From Candidatus Obscuribacter sp. (lineage in GTDB: Bacteria; Cyanobacteriota; Vampirovibrionia; Obscuribacterales; Obscuribacteraceae): DNA of 36,858 bases. Position 1 is the first letter of the stretch. Each line of letters starts with the position of its first letter. This document shows positions 26,602-33,911 of the stretch, one piece after another. The notes below the pieces were generated by a model that saw only the letters and a list, made by a program, of their open reading frames with translations, made no database searches and was not told where the DNA came from. A program made the position numbers and the translations under genes. The stretch is from the NCBI GenBank assembly GCA_021772135.1, contig JADYXQ010000055.1, positions 1 to 36,858 of the forward strand, written 5' to 3'.

Positions 26602-26616
26602 CTCTGATGATCAGAG
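26602..26616. promoter_or_regulatory. Perfect 7-1-7 palindrome upstream of the Fur-family gene
   Basis: CTCTGAT-G-ATCAGAG is a perfect inverted repeat with the 7-1-7 geometry of Fur, PerR and Zur operators. It ends 27 bases before the ATG, where a repressor would block transcription. The half-site differs from the classic Fur sequence. Autoregulation is inferred. Confidence 0.5.
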
Positions 26617-26643
26617 CGAAGATAAATCGGCGAACATATATCT

Positions 26644-27270
26644 ATGGATGATCAGAAAACCAAAATGCTTTCCACACACGAAGCAATTGAAGAAATAGTC
26701 AAAGCTATACCCAGGGGCGACCACCTCACCGCCCCCGAAGTGTATGAGCTGGCACTGGAACGCGGTTTGAAAGTCAGTCTTTCCACTATTTACCGCACGC
26801 TCAATCGCCTCAAGGCGCACGGCAATGTCATTACAGTCAGCGGTGATCGCGGCCTGCGTTATGAAGCGGTGGAAGAAGGTCCAGCCCATGACCATTTGAT
26901 CTGCCTCGGCTGCGGCATGACTATTGAATTTTACGATGAATTGATTCGCGGATTCGGCAAAACAGTAGCCCAACGTAAGGGTTTCAAGCACACTACAAGT
27001 CGCTTCGATATTCTTGGCTATTGCCAGAATTGTCGCTCTAAAGATGAAACACACAAAATTGATCTGGTGCAAGACGCGGTTTCGGCGGCTGTTGAAAAAA
27101 CAGAAGAAGCTCTGGGCCAGATGCGTTTAGCCCTCGAGCAGTTGCGCAGTCGCAAATTTACCAAAGCCTATTCTCCGCTCAAATCTGCAGCTTCGCAGTT
27201 GACCCAAACAATCGAAGACCTTGATTATGCCACCGGCGCACTCAGTGGCGAAAGCCTGCTATCGGAGTAA
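26644..27270 (+). CDS. Fur-family metalloregulator with C-terminal helical extension
   Basis: A 208-aa repressor. Residues about 1-80 form the winged helix (HLTAPEVYELALERG, LSTIYRTLNRLKAHG), and about 81-135 the dimer/metal domain with AHDHLICLGCG (His plus first CxxC) and GYCQNC (second CxxC), giving a structural Cys4 zinc site and the usual sensory histidines. Common Fur proteins stop near 140-150 residues; here about 65 more follow, predicted helical (AVSAAVEKTEEALGQMRLAL, SPLKSAASQLTQTIEDL). Fur, Zur and PerR types cannot be told apart by sequence alone. It diverges from the pilus operon and probably forms an operon with the hydrolase. Confidence 0.9.
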   Translation: MDDQKTKMLSTHEAIEEIVKAIPRGDHLTAPEVYELALERGLKVSLSTIYRTLNRLKAHGNVITVSGDRGLRYEAVEEGPAHDHLICLGCGMTIEFYDELIRGFGKTVAQRKGFKHTTSRFDILGYCQNCRSKDETHKIDLVQDAVSAAVEKTEEALGQMRLALEQLRSRKFTKAYSPLKSAASQLTQTIEDLDYATGALSGESLLSE

Positions 27271-27276
27271 ATCTCA

Positions 27277-28029
27277 GTGACAGCAGCAGGCAAGGTTTTA
27301 CCGATATCGGCTCTATTGGCACTGGTTCTTGGTTTTCTGTGCCCGGAAGCACCGGCGGTGGCACTGCCTCAGTCGGCAAAGCCGCAAATAGAGCAATCGT
27401 CTTTTGTAAGCAAAGGCAAACCAATTACCGTCGAGTGGTACTACGCTGACGACCGCTTGGCAAAAACGCCCATTATTATTATTCTGCACGGCTCCGGTGG
27501 CGTCGGCCAATTTTTTCGCGACCTCGCCTCACCTTTGTGCAAAAGCGGAAGCCATGTAATGGTGGTGCACTATTTTGATCAAAACGATCTTGATACTGCC
27601 AGTAGCGCAGACATGGCGCGGCATTTCAACACCTGGCTAAAAACCGTCGGCGCTTCAATTGATTATGCCGCTCGCCAGCCTTTTGTCGACAGCAACAATA
27701 TTAGCTTGCTCGGTCACAGTCTCGGCGCCGAACTCGCTTTGCATACTGCTGCCCGCGATCACCGCATCTCGTCGGTAATCGACATGGCCGGATGCTTTGT
27801 TTTGCCCACGGCAAAAATTAAAAGAATGCCACCAGTTTTGATATTGCATGGAAAGCTGGACAAAGTGGTGCCTTTGAATCGAGAGAAAACACTGAAAGCA
27901 GTGCTTGAGCGCACCGGCACAAAGTATGAAGAACATATATTTGCCAGAGGCGACCACGCCTTTGACAATGTCAGCTTTAGTGAAATTATTTCCCTCTGTA
28001 CTAATTTTTTAAATCAACACCGAAATTGA
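27277..28029 (+). CDS. Exported alpha/beta hydrolase (dienelactone-hydrolase-like)
   Basis: A 250-aa protein with a signal-peptide-like N-terminus (LPISALLALVLGFLCPEAPAVA) and an alpha/beta-hydrolase fold. The oxyanion loop is IIILHGSGGVG, the nucleophile elbow LLGHSLGAELA (Ser in GHSLG), the acid Asp in ILHGKLDKVVP and the His in FARGDHAFD. These proteins cleave esters or related bonds; substrate unknown. The start is a GTG at 27277 with GGAG nine bases upstream, six bases after the Fur gene ends, so co-transcription is likely. The reading frame stays open for 30 codons beyond the TGA stop (to a TAG at 28120-28122). Confidence 0.83.
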   Translation: MTAAGKVLPISALLALVLGFLCPEAPAVALPQSAKPQIEQSSFVSKGKPITVEWYYADDRLAKTPIIIILHGSGGVGQFFRDLASPLCKSGSHVMVVHYFDQNDLDTASSADMARHFNTWLKTVGASIDYAARQPFVDSNNISLLGHSLGAELALHTAARDHRISSVIDMAGCFVLPTAKIKRMPPVLILHGKLDKVVPLNREKTLKAVLERTGTKYEEHIFARGDHAFDNVSFSEIISLCTNFLNQHRN

Positions 28030-28188
28030 GAAAGCGCTGTGAAAGATAAAGAAATTGATGGAGAAAAATTGCGCTGCTGGTTGCTGCATTCAAACGATGC
28101 ACAGCTTTATCCTGACGTTTAGAGATGATTAAAAGCTTTAAGACCGAGCCGATTGAACTGACTACATGGAAGCAGTGAAATGTTAGGT

Positions 28189-28521
28189 TTATTCCGGTTC
28201 GCCGGGATCGACTTGCGCGGCCAGATTGCTCATCATTTCTCGGGCTTTCGAAGTAAGGCTTTTTGCTTTTTCAGTGTGGCCCGAATCTTTGCAGAGTTCA
28301 GAATATTGCATAAGAATGTGAGCCAGCACCAGACTTTCTCCACCCAGTCGTAATTGAGCCATGACAATAGATTGCTCAAAAATCTCGGCGGCCTCATCAA
28401 AGTTGCCTTCCTTGTGCAATGTTTTGGCATTTTCCACAAGTTGTTTCCAACCAAGAGTTCTGCCTGTGTCGTTCGAGTCAGGTTTGGTTTTCATCGCCTT
28501 GGAAAAATCGTCGATATTCAT
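28189..28521 (-). CDS. Small TPR protein
   Basis: A 110-aa protein with a TPR pair of the kinesin-light-chain style (ENAKTLHKEGNFDEAAEIFE, then YSELCKDSGHTEKAKSLTSK). No signal peptide or membrane helix. ATG start with AGGTGA five bases upstream. It begins 12 bases after the GT2 gene ends, so the two are probably co-transcribed. Probably an adaptor; partner unknown. Confidence 0.75.
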   Translation of the reverse strand: MNIDDFSKAMKTKPDSNDTGRTLGWKQLVENAKTLHKEGNFDEAAEIFEQSIVMAQLRLGGESLVLAHILMQYSELCKDSGHTEKAKSLTSKAREMMSNLAAQVDPGEPE

Positions 28522-28533
28522 TGCTTCACCTGA

Positions 28534-29622
28534 TTATTTCCGACCACTACTGGTCTCTGTCTCTTTGTTTTTATAAAGCCGCTCACGGGCGGCGGAAAGA
28601 TCATTTTCTGATTGAACAATCACCTCTTCAAAATATTTGAGGGTAACTTTACGTTTTTTGTTTATGGCTGCCCGCTTGCCGAGCATGCGAGGTAAGAACA
28701 TTAGTGCCTTCAAACTGCCTTGAATCCAGGGCAACACCTGACCACCTCTAACGCAGACCACGGCCAGGTAATAGCCCTGCCAGAAGAAAATTTCCCATAG
28801 CCATTTAATCAGAAGTGGCATGGGAATATTTTTGACAATGGTATTCCAGTTATTTTGTGCCGAGAGCTTAACCACTAGAGGGCTATAGCCACTACCGGTA
28901 GTGCCGCAGCCCAGATGATAAATACGCGCCGTGGGAATATAGAAACACTTGTAGCCGGCACTCTGAGCGCGCAGGGCAATATCGACATCTTCCAGGTAAG
29001 CAAAATAATCATCATCAAATAAACCGATATCGAGAAAAAGTGAGCGACGATAAAGTGCAGCACCACCACAAGCACCAAGAATGTAACGCCCTTCATCAAA
29101 GAGGCCGGTGTCTTTTTCTCTGTGCCCGATGCGACCCGGCAGCCCACCTCGCCTGTAGCCGTCACCGACGCCGTCGAGTAAAGTGTGATCGTCATAAGCC
29201 AGCATTTTGCAACCGAGCGATCCGCATTCAGGATGCTCATGCATGCCTTTGACCAGCTCTTCTATAAAGTTTGCTTCCAGCACCGTGTCGTTATTAATGA
29301 GGGCAATAAATTCGCCGGTAGACTCTCTAATGCCGCGATTGACCGCTACGGCAAATCCGGTGTTTTTCTCATAGAGAGCCAATTTGACGAAGGGATAATT
29401 TTCACGCATGAATTCAACAGAGCCGTCTTTCGAACCGTTGTCGACGACAATTACTTCAACTTGCGGATAAGTTTGAATGGCAATTGAATCTAAAACACCG
29501 GTCAAAAAGCGTTTGCCGTTCCAGGTAGGAATGACCACGGTAACCAGATTCTTGACACATTGGCTGGGCAATGACTCGCTATCGCTCAAAACTTGCTCCC
29601 CGGTGCGCTCGCTGACAGGCAT
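28534..29622 (-). CDS. Family 2 glycosyltransferase, rhamnosyltransferase-like
   Basis: A 362-aa GT2 enzyme with a GT-A fold: VTVVIPTWNGKRFLTGVLDS near residue 28, VIVVDNGSKDGSVEFM, the metal-binding region ALINNDTVLEANFI (NDT in place of DxD), GACGGAALYRRSLFLDIG and the acceptor/catalytic motif YLEDVDIALRAQSAGY with a following IYHLGCGTTG. These are typical of rhamnosyl- or related sugar transferases building cell-surface polysaccharide on the cytoplasmic face. A hydrophobic stretch (LLIKWLWEIFFWQGYYLAVV) near residues 270-295 may bind the membrane. Diverges from the GT4-like gene across 72 bases. Confidence 0.9.
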   Translation of the reverse strand: MPVSERTGEQVLSDSESLPSQCVKNLVTVVIPTWNGKRFLTGVLDSIAIQTYPQVEVIVVDNGSKDGSVEFMRENYPFVKLALYEKNTGFAVAVNRGIRESTGEFIALINNDTVLEANFIEELVKGMHEHPECGSLGCKMLAYDDHTLLDGVGDGYRRGGLPGRIGHREKDTGLFDEGRYILGACGGAALYRRSLFLDIGLFDDDYFAYLEDVDIALRAQSAGYKCFYIPTARIYHLGCGTTGSGYSPLVVKLSAQNNWNTIVKNIPMPLLIKWLWEIFFWQGYYLAVVCVRGGQVLPWIQGSLKALMFLPRMLGKRAAINKKRKVTLKYFEEVIVQSENDLSAARERLYKNKETETSSGRK

Positions 29623-29661
29623 GTTGCGTTTTTATTTTACTGCCTTCTGCCCCCGCTTAAT

Positions 29662-29687
29662 TAGTTCTGTTGAGAACTAGGTATAAT
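29662..29687 (+). promoter_or_regulatory. Promoter with overlapping operator-like repeat for the GT4-like gene
   Basis: TAGTTCT (29662-29668) and AGAACTA (29673-29679) form a perfect inverted repeat with a GTTG loop, ending two bases before a perfect TATAAT (29682-29687). The expected transcript start falls at about 29694, next to the ATG at 29695, so the mRNA may be leaderless. No -35 consensus is seen. Confidence 0.5.
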
Positions 29688-29694
29688 TTGCCTC

Positions 29695-31041
29695 ATGTCC
29701 TTGAACAATTCGAAGATTCTTATAATCACCCTTGAACCGATTTCAAAAAAAATGGCCGGTCCGGCCATTCGCGCAATGGAATTGGGCAAAGCTATAGCCT
29801 CGGAATTTTCGGTCACTGTCTTTTCGCCCGTTGACGTTACTGACGTAGAGCCTTTGCCGCAGACCGATCTAGCCAATTTTCAGTTTGTTGCCGGTGGCGG
29901 TCGCAAAAAGTTGCAAGAACTGGCGGAAGGCGCAAGCACCATATTTTTGCAGGCAAATGTGCTCAAGCCTTATCCATTTCTGGCCGAAATGAATAAATAT
30001 TTGATTGTCGATCTCTACGATCCCTACTTGTTTTCAGTGCTGGTGCAATATAAAGACGACAATGTTCAGGCCTCTTCCAGCTACCGTTTGATGCACAAAG
30101 TGCTGGAAAAACACATGCTCGCAGCAGACCTTGCAGTCTGTGCTTCCGAGCGTCAGCGAGATTATTGGCTGGGCCGCTTTTGCGCTCTTGGTCGAATTAA
30201 TCCGGCCATGTACCAATTCGATCCCAGCCTGCGGCGGCTTATTGATGTCGTGCCTTTCGGCCTGCCAGAGGCTAGACCGGTTAAATCCGGCGGCGGATTG
30301 AAAGAACGTCTGCCTCAAATTCGTGCAGAAGATCCTGTGCTGCTCTGGGGAGGCGGCATCTGGGACTGGTTTGACCCGCTCACGGTTCTCAAAGCCGTCA
30401 AACAATTAGTGAGCGAAATTCCCAATTTGCGCCTCGTTTTTATGGGCACTAAATCGCCTAATCCAAAAGTGCCTGTAATGGACATGACAACCAGAGCCAT
30501 TGCCCTTTCGTCAGAGCTGGGCCTTACCGACAAAAATGTCTTTTTCCTGGAAGGCTGGGTCGATTACAACGAGCGAGTCAATTATTTGCTTGATGCCACC
30601 ATTGCCGTATCCAGTCATTTTGATTTACCGGAAACCCGTTTTTCATTCCGCACCAGACTGCTTGATTATTTCTGGTGTGGTTTGCCGACCCTGACCACGG
30701 GCGGCGATCAGTTAGCCGAGCTGATTGAAGGGCAAAACGCCGGCATTGCCTTACCTTATGAAGATGCAAATGCTTGGGCCGAGGCGATCAAATCGCTTTT
30801 GCAGGACCAAGAACGGCTGGCAGCCATGAAAGCCGGCGCTTACAGGCTGGCCGAACGTTTTCACTGGCACGATAATGCCGAGCCGATTCGCAAATTTTTG
30901 CGCAACCCCTCTCATCTGCCGGCTCACGAGCAGGTAACCATGCCCAATTTACTGGAGCGAGCCCGGTCTGTTTATCGACGTGGCGGTAAAGACTTAATTA
31001 TCAAGCGCTCGGCCGAGCTCTTCAACGACATGCTCAAGTGA
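29695..31041 (+). CDS. GT4-like glycosyltransferase
   Basis: A 448-aa GT-B glycosyltransferase. The N-terminal domain begins ILIITLEPISKKMAGPAIRA, which fits the sugar-acceptor side, and the C-terminal domain contains VLLWGGGIWDWFDPLTVLKA, FLEGWVDYNERVNYLLDATI and RLLDYFWCGLPTLTTGGDQL, the nucleotide-sugar binding part of GT4 enzymes. Expected role: sugar transfer in surface polysaccharide synthesis at the cytoplasmic face. No ribosome-binding site precedes the ATG, consistent with a leaderless transcript. Followed by the 50-bp palindrome. Confidence 0.85.
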   Translation: MSLNNSKILIITLEPISKKMAGPAIRAMELGKAIASEFSVTVFSPVDVTDVEPLPQTDLANFQFVAGGGRKKLQELAEGASTIFLQANVLKPYPFLAEMNKYLIVDLYDPYLFSVLVQYKDDNVQASSSYRLMHKVLEKHMLAADLAVCASERQRDYWLGRFCALGRINPAMYQFDPSLRRLIDVVPFGLPEARPVKSGGGLKERLPQIRAEDPVLLWGGGIWDWFDPLTVLKAVKQLVSEIPNLRLVFMGTKSPNPKVPVMDMTTRAIALSSELGLTDKNVFFLEGWVDYNERVNYLLDATIAVSSHFDLPETRFSFRTRLLDYFWCGLPTLTTGGDQLAELIEGQNAGIALPYEDANAWAEAIKSLLQDQERLAAMKAGAYRLAERFHWHDNAEPIRKFLRNPSHLPAHEQVTMPNLLERARSVYRRGGKDLIIKRSAELFNDMLK

Positions 31042-31077
31042 GGTAGATGCGGACAGGTGGATGGGTCCAAGGTTTAC

Positions 31078-31127
31078 CTGGTACCAAGACAGAGATTTTT
31101 GCGCAAAAATCTCTGTCTTGGTACCAG
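31078..31127. repeat. Perfect 50-bp palindrome
   Basis: The 25 bases 31078-31102 (beginning CTGGTACCAAGACAGAG and ending TTTTTGC) are the exact reverse complement of 31103-31127, with no central spacer. It lies 36 bases after the glycosyltransferase stop and 67 bases before the CHAD gene. As RNA it would form a very stable stem, but no T tract follows on either side. It may be one copy of a dispersed element. Confidence 0.9.
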
Positions 31128-31194
31128 ACCCAAAATTTGAAAACCAAAGCAGGGGCAAAACGCCCAAAACTTGGATATGACATACTAAAGCAGT

Positions 31195-32091
31195 ATGCCG
31201 CAAAAAATCACCCATGCACCCGAGCACCTGATCACCGTCTCCTGGCTTTCCCAGGAGGAGGGCCGCGCCATTGTAGTAATGCGCGACTTAGAGCAAAGCC
31301 TGAGCAAAGTGCATAAAAAATTGGATACTAAAAGGGTGCACGAAACCCGCGTAGTTTTGCGTCGTTGGTATTCCATATGGGACATTTTGACTCTGGACCG
31401 CTGGCAAGACGAAGAGTATGAGAAGCGCATAGGCAGGACACTGAAGGCCGTGAATAAGCTTCTGGGAAGCTTGCGCAACCTTGATGTCAACATTGCTCAT
31501 GCCAAACAATACTCATTACCCGAGCCTGTAATTATGGTCTGGACGAAAAAGCGAAAGAAGCTGGCTGAGAAGGTTTCTCAGAAAATTGCTAAGCTAAAAG
31601 TAGTGAAAGCTGTCAATGCTCTCAAGTCATACGTAGGCAGAAAAGCCTATGAACTTGAGCAATATCTGGCTTTCAGCGAAGATGAGCTGAAATTATCAAT
31701 CAATGATTCAGCTTATCACCATATGGTTGGCTTTCTCGAAGCTACCGAAAGAGTGGCTCACGAACAGGCCAGGCATGCCGAAGCTGATGAAGAACTTCAT
31801 GAGCTCCGGCTTTCAGTTAAACGCTGGCGCTATATTTTGGCCGAATTTTTTGGCCTCACTAATCTCGAACTGGTGCAAGCTCAGCAAATTCTCGGAAAGC
31901 ATCATGACCTGGCGCTTTTAAAATTGGAGCTGGAGAAAACGGCAAACAAACTGGGTGGCGGCAGCCTGGAGGGCTTTAAAGAAGCGCAAAGCAGACTACT
32001 TCTGGAACTGAGCGCTTTGAACGAAGAAATTAAGCCCCTCAAGGATAACTTGCCATACGGCCTTCGGCCTTCCGTCTCTTTTGAACAATAG
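31195..32091 (+). CDS. CHAD-domain protein, probable polyphosphate binder
   Basis: A 298-aa all-helical CHAD protein. The paired His/Arg-rich helices are visible: KRVHETRVVLRRWYSIWDIL near residue 48 and ELHELRLSVKRWRYILAEFF near residue 205, followed by AQQILGKHHDLALL. CHAD domains bind inorganic polyphosphate through a basic channel and often occur with triphosphate tunnel enzymes; no CYTH domain is fused or adjacent here. No signal peptide. The start ATG has no clear ribosome site. Possible role: association with polyphosphate granules, which fits a polyphosphate-accumulating lineage. Domain call is firm; role is inferred. Confidence 0.85.
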   Translation: MPQKITHAPEHLITVSWLSQEEGRAIVVMRDLEQSLSKVHKKLDTKRVHETRVVLRRWYSIWDILTLDRWQDEEYEKRIGRTLKAVNKLLGSLRNLDVNIAHAKQYSLPEPVIMVWTKKRKKLAEKVSQKIAKLKVVKAVNALKSYVGRKAYELEQYLAFSEDELKLSINDSAYHHMVGFLEATERVAHEQARHAEADEELHELRLSVKRWRYILAEFFGLTNLELVQAQQILGKHHDLALLKLELEKTANKLGGGSLEGFKEAQSRLLLELSALNEEIKPLKDNLPYGLRPSVSFEQ

Positions 32092-32180
32092 CGGTTGCCA
32101 GTAGTTAAGTAATATTGAAACTAGCTCTAATATCCAAGTCATGACCATACAATTTAAATAACTGCAAAGTGGATAAGTCT

Positions 32181-33158
32181 ATGGCAATCAGAAAGAAAGT
32201 AACTATTCTCGGCTCCGGTTCGGCCGGCCTCACAGCCGCTATCTATGCGGCTCGTGCCAATCTGGAACCGCTGGTAATTCAGGGCTTGCAGGCCGGTGGC
32301 CAGCTCACCATTACTTCCGACGTGGAAAACTTCCCAGGTTTTCCTAATGGCATCCTCGGCCCTGAGCTGATGGAAGAAATGCACAAGCAAGCGGAACGTT
32401 TCGGTACGCAATTTATTTACGACAATGCCGAATCAGTAGATTTGAGCAGTCGTCCTTTTAAAATCAAAACCAGCTCAGAAGAAATCGTCACCGATATTTT
32501 GATCATCGGTACCGGTGCCTCGGCCAAATTGTTAGGTCTGGAATCAGAAAGCAAACTTATGGGTCATGGCGTATCAGCCTGTGCCACTTGTGATGGATTC
32601 TTCTTCCGTGACAAAACCGTATTTGTAGTAGGCGGCGGCGACACAGCCTTAGAAGAAGCCACTTTCCTCACCCGTTTTGCCAGCTCGGTCACTGTGGTGC
32701 ACAGAAGAGACAGCTTCCGCGCTTCGGCAATTATGGCCGACAGAGCCCGCAACAACGACAAAGTACACTTCATTCTTGATTCTGTTGTGGAAGACATTCT
32801 CGACGTTAATGAAGGCGAAGTCAGCGCCATTAAACTGCGCAATATCAAGACTGATGAAGTGACAGTGTTGCCTGCCGACGGCGTATTCATCGCTATTGGA
32901 CACAAGCCCAACACCGATTTGTTTCAGGGACAAATTGAGCTGACTGAAACCGGTTATATCAAAACCGACGGTGTCAAAACTTCAATTAAAGGTGTGTATG
33001 CTGCCGGCGACGTTCAAGATGAACTTTACCGCCAGGCTATTACCGCTGCCGGAACCGGTTGCATGGCCGCACTTGAAGCGCAGTGGTTGCTAGAGCTTGA
33101 AGAAGAAGAAGAAGGCGAGTCTGAAAAAAAAACATTAGCTAGCACCAAGGCCTCCTGA
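32181..33158 (+). CDS. trxB: Thioredoxin reductase
   Basis: A 325-aa flavoprotein that reduces thioredoxin with NADPH. FAD-binding [16 protein letters not shown] at the N-terminus, the redox pair CATC at residues 134-137 ([10 protein letters not shown]), NADPH-binding [15 protein letters not shown] followed by [11 protein letters not shown], and the FAD-closing [20 protein letters not shown]. The ATG at 32181 is preferred; an in-frame GTG four codons upstream is the alternative. The C-terminus has a run of glutamates ([13 protein letters not shown]) beyond the usual end. Followed after 11 bases by the heme-oxygenase-like gene. Confidence 0.95.
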   Translation: MAIRKKVTILGSGSAGLTAAIYAARANLEPLVIQGLQAGGQLTITSDVENFPGFPNGILGPELMEEMHKQAERFGTQFIYDNAESVDLSSRPFKIKTSSEEIVTDILIIGTGASAKLLGLESESKLMGHGVSACATCDGFFFRDKTVFVVGGGDTALEEATFLTRFASSVTVVHRRDSFRASAIMADRARNNDKVHFILDSVVEDILDVNEGEVSAIKLRNIKTDEVTVLPADGVFIAIGHKPNTDLFQGQIELTETGYIKTDGVKTSIKGVYAAGDVQDELYRQAITAAGTGCMAALEAQWLLELEEEEEGESEKKTLASTKAS

Positions 33159-33169
33159 TTAAGTCACCT

Positions 33170-33883
33170 ATGCTCTCCGCCGCTCAGCGCAGTCTCAAAT
33201 CTAATGCGAATAGTGATTTGAGTCTGACATTAAGACAGTTTGCTGGCGCTCATCGAGCCTTTGACCATCCGCTTTTTCGCGCGCTGGAAAGTGTTCAATT
33301 CTCGCCGGCCGCAGCCGGCCACTTACTCAAAAATTATGACGCTCACGCTTCTCATTTGCGCAGACTTTTGCTCAAGTCGGCCACGATCATGCCCGAGTCA
33401 GCTGTGGCTTTCATTTTAGAAAATGTGCGCAACGAATACGGCAATGGCGTCAATAGCGACAGACATCAGTTGCAATTGCAAAGCGTGGCCCTGCAAGCCG
33501 GAAACAGCGCAAGCGCCTACCGCGCTTTCACTGTGGAAAAAGGAGTAAAGAGCTTCATCAAAGAAGTAACTCCCTTTTACTATCCTCTCAAATTAGCCAC
33601 CAGTCTTTCCAAAGCTGCCATCGCCGCCGGTGCCATAACCGCCACTGAACTAATGGCAGTGGAAGAATTTAAAGCCCTGCAAATTGCCTTCAAGCAGTTT
33701 GGTTTGCAAGATCACATCTGGTTTGATCACGTTATGGTTGAACAAGAGCACTCTGATGATTCCATTGCTCTGGCTCTCTATTTCCTTGAACGGGGCCATT
33801 TTGATGCCGTCGAATTTGGCTTAAGCTCAGTACTCGACGCCAACATGCATTTATATGATGGACTTCTTGCCACCATCGTCTAA
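33170..33883 (+). CDS. Heme-oxygenase-like iron-containing redox enzyme (TENA/PqqC fold)
   Basis: A 237-aa all-helical protein of the heme-oxygenase-like fold that includes TENA/THI-4, PqqC and diiron oxidases. Visible markers: LRQFAGAHRAFDHPLFRALE, FILENVRNEYGNGVNSDRHQ (Glu and His candidates for iron ligands) and FDHVMVEQEHSDDSIALAL (His, Glu, His, Asp). This set suggests a diiron oxidase rather than a thiaminase, but substrate and metal use are not known. It is probably co-transcribed with trxB, which could supply reducing power. Convergent with the flavoenzyme gene and separated from it by eight bases. Confidence 0.7.
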   Translation: MLSAAQRSLKSNANSDLSLTLRQFAGAHRAFDHPLFRALESVQFSPAAAGHLLKNYDAHASHLRRLLLKSATIMPESAVAFILENVRNEYGNGVNSDRHQLQLQSVALQAGNSASAYRAFTVEKGVKSFIKEVTPFYYPLKLATSLSKAAIAAGAITATELMAVEEFKALQIAFKQFGLQDHIWFDHVMVEQEHSDDSIALALYFLERGHFDAVEFGLSSVLDANMHLYDGLLATIV

Positions 33884-33888
33884 AAAGC

Positions 33889-33911
33889 CTTTCAGTTTTT
33901 TAAACTGAGAG
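33889..33911. terminator. Shared terminator hairpin between convergent genes
   Basis: CTTTCAGTTT (33889-33898) and AAACTGAGAG (33902-33911) pair over ten positions with one G-T wobble. On the minus strand the stem is followed by a run of five T (rc of 33882-33886), and on the plus strand by CTTGTTTTA. The hairpin includes the last codons of the flavoenzyme gene. Confidence 0.55.

Larger units (their letters stand above)
26147..26643. other. 497-bp divergent regulatory region between pilin and Fur genes
   Basis: No coding sequence is supported here. It contains a Fur-box-like sequence (26299-26313), flanking GAGTGA/TCACTC arms (26296-26301 and 26318-26323), and a perfect 7-1-7 palindrome (26602-26616). 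The middle part (about 26330-26590) is A/T-rich with no clear hairpin. Promoters for the pilin (minus) and fur (plus) should lie here but no hexamer pair is convincing. Confidence 0.5.

Noticed and set aside
26611..27072. Minus-strand ORF of 153 codons antisense to the Fur-family gene
   Set aside because: The plus strand encodes an intact Fur domain with both CxxC pairs; the antisense frame is a shadow.
31078..31127. Intrinsic terminator reading of the 50-bp palindrome
   Set aside because: No T tract follows the stem in either direction and there is no natural loop, so a standard rho-independent terminator is not supported.
31047..31316. Plus-strand ORF running through the 50-bp palindrome into the CHAD gene
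   Set aside because: The open frame is created partly by the palindrome itself (the same peptide GTKTEIFAQKSLSWYQ appears on both strands) and it overlaps the CHAD gene out of frame.
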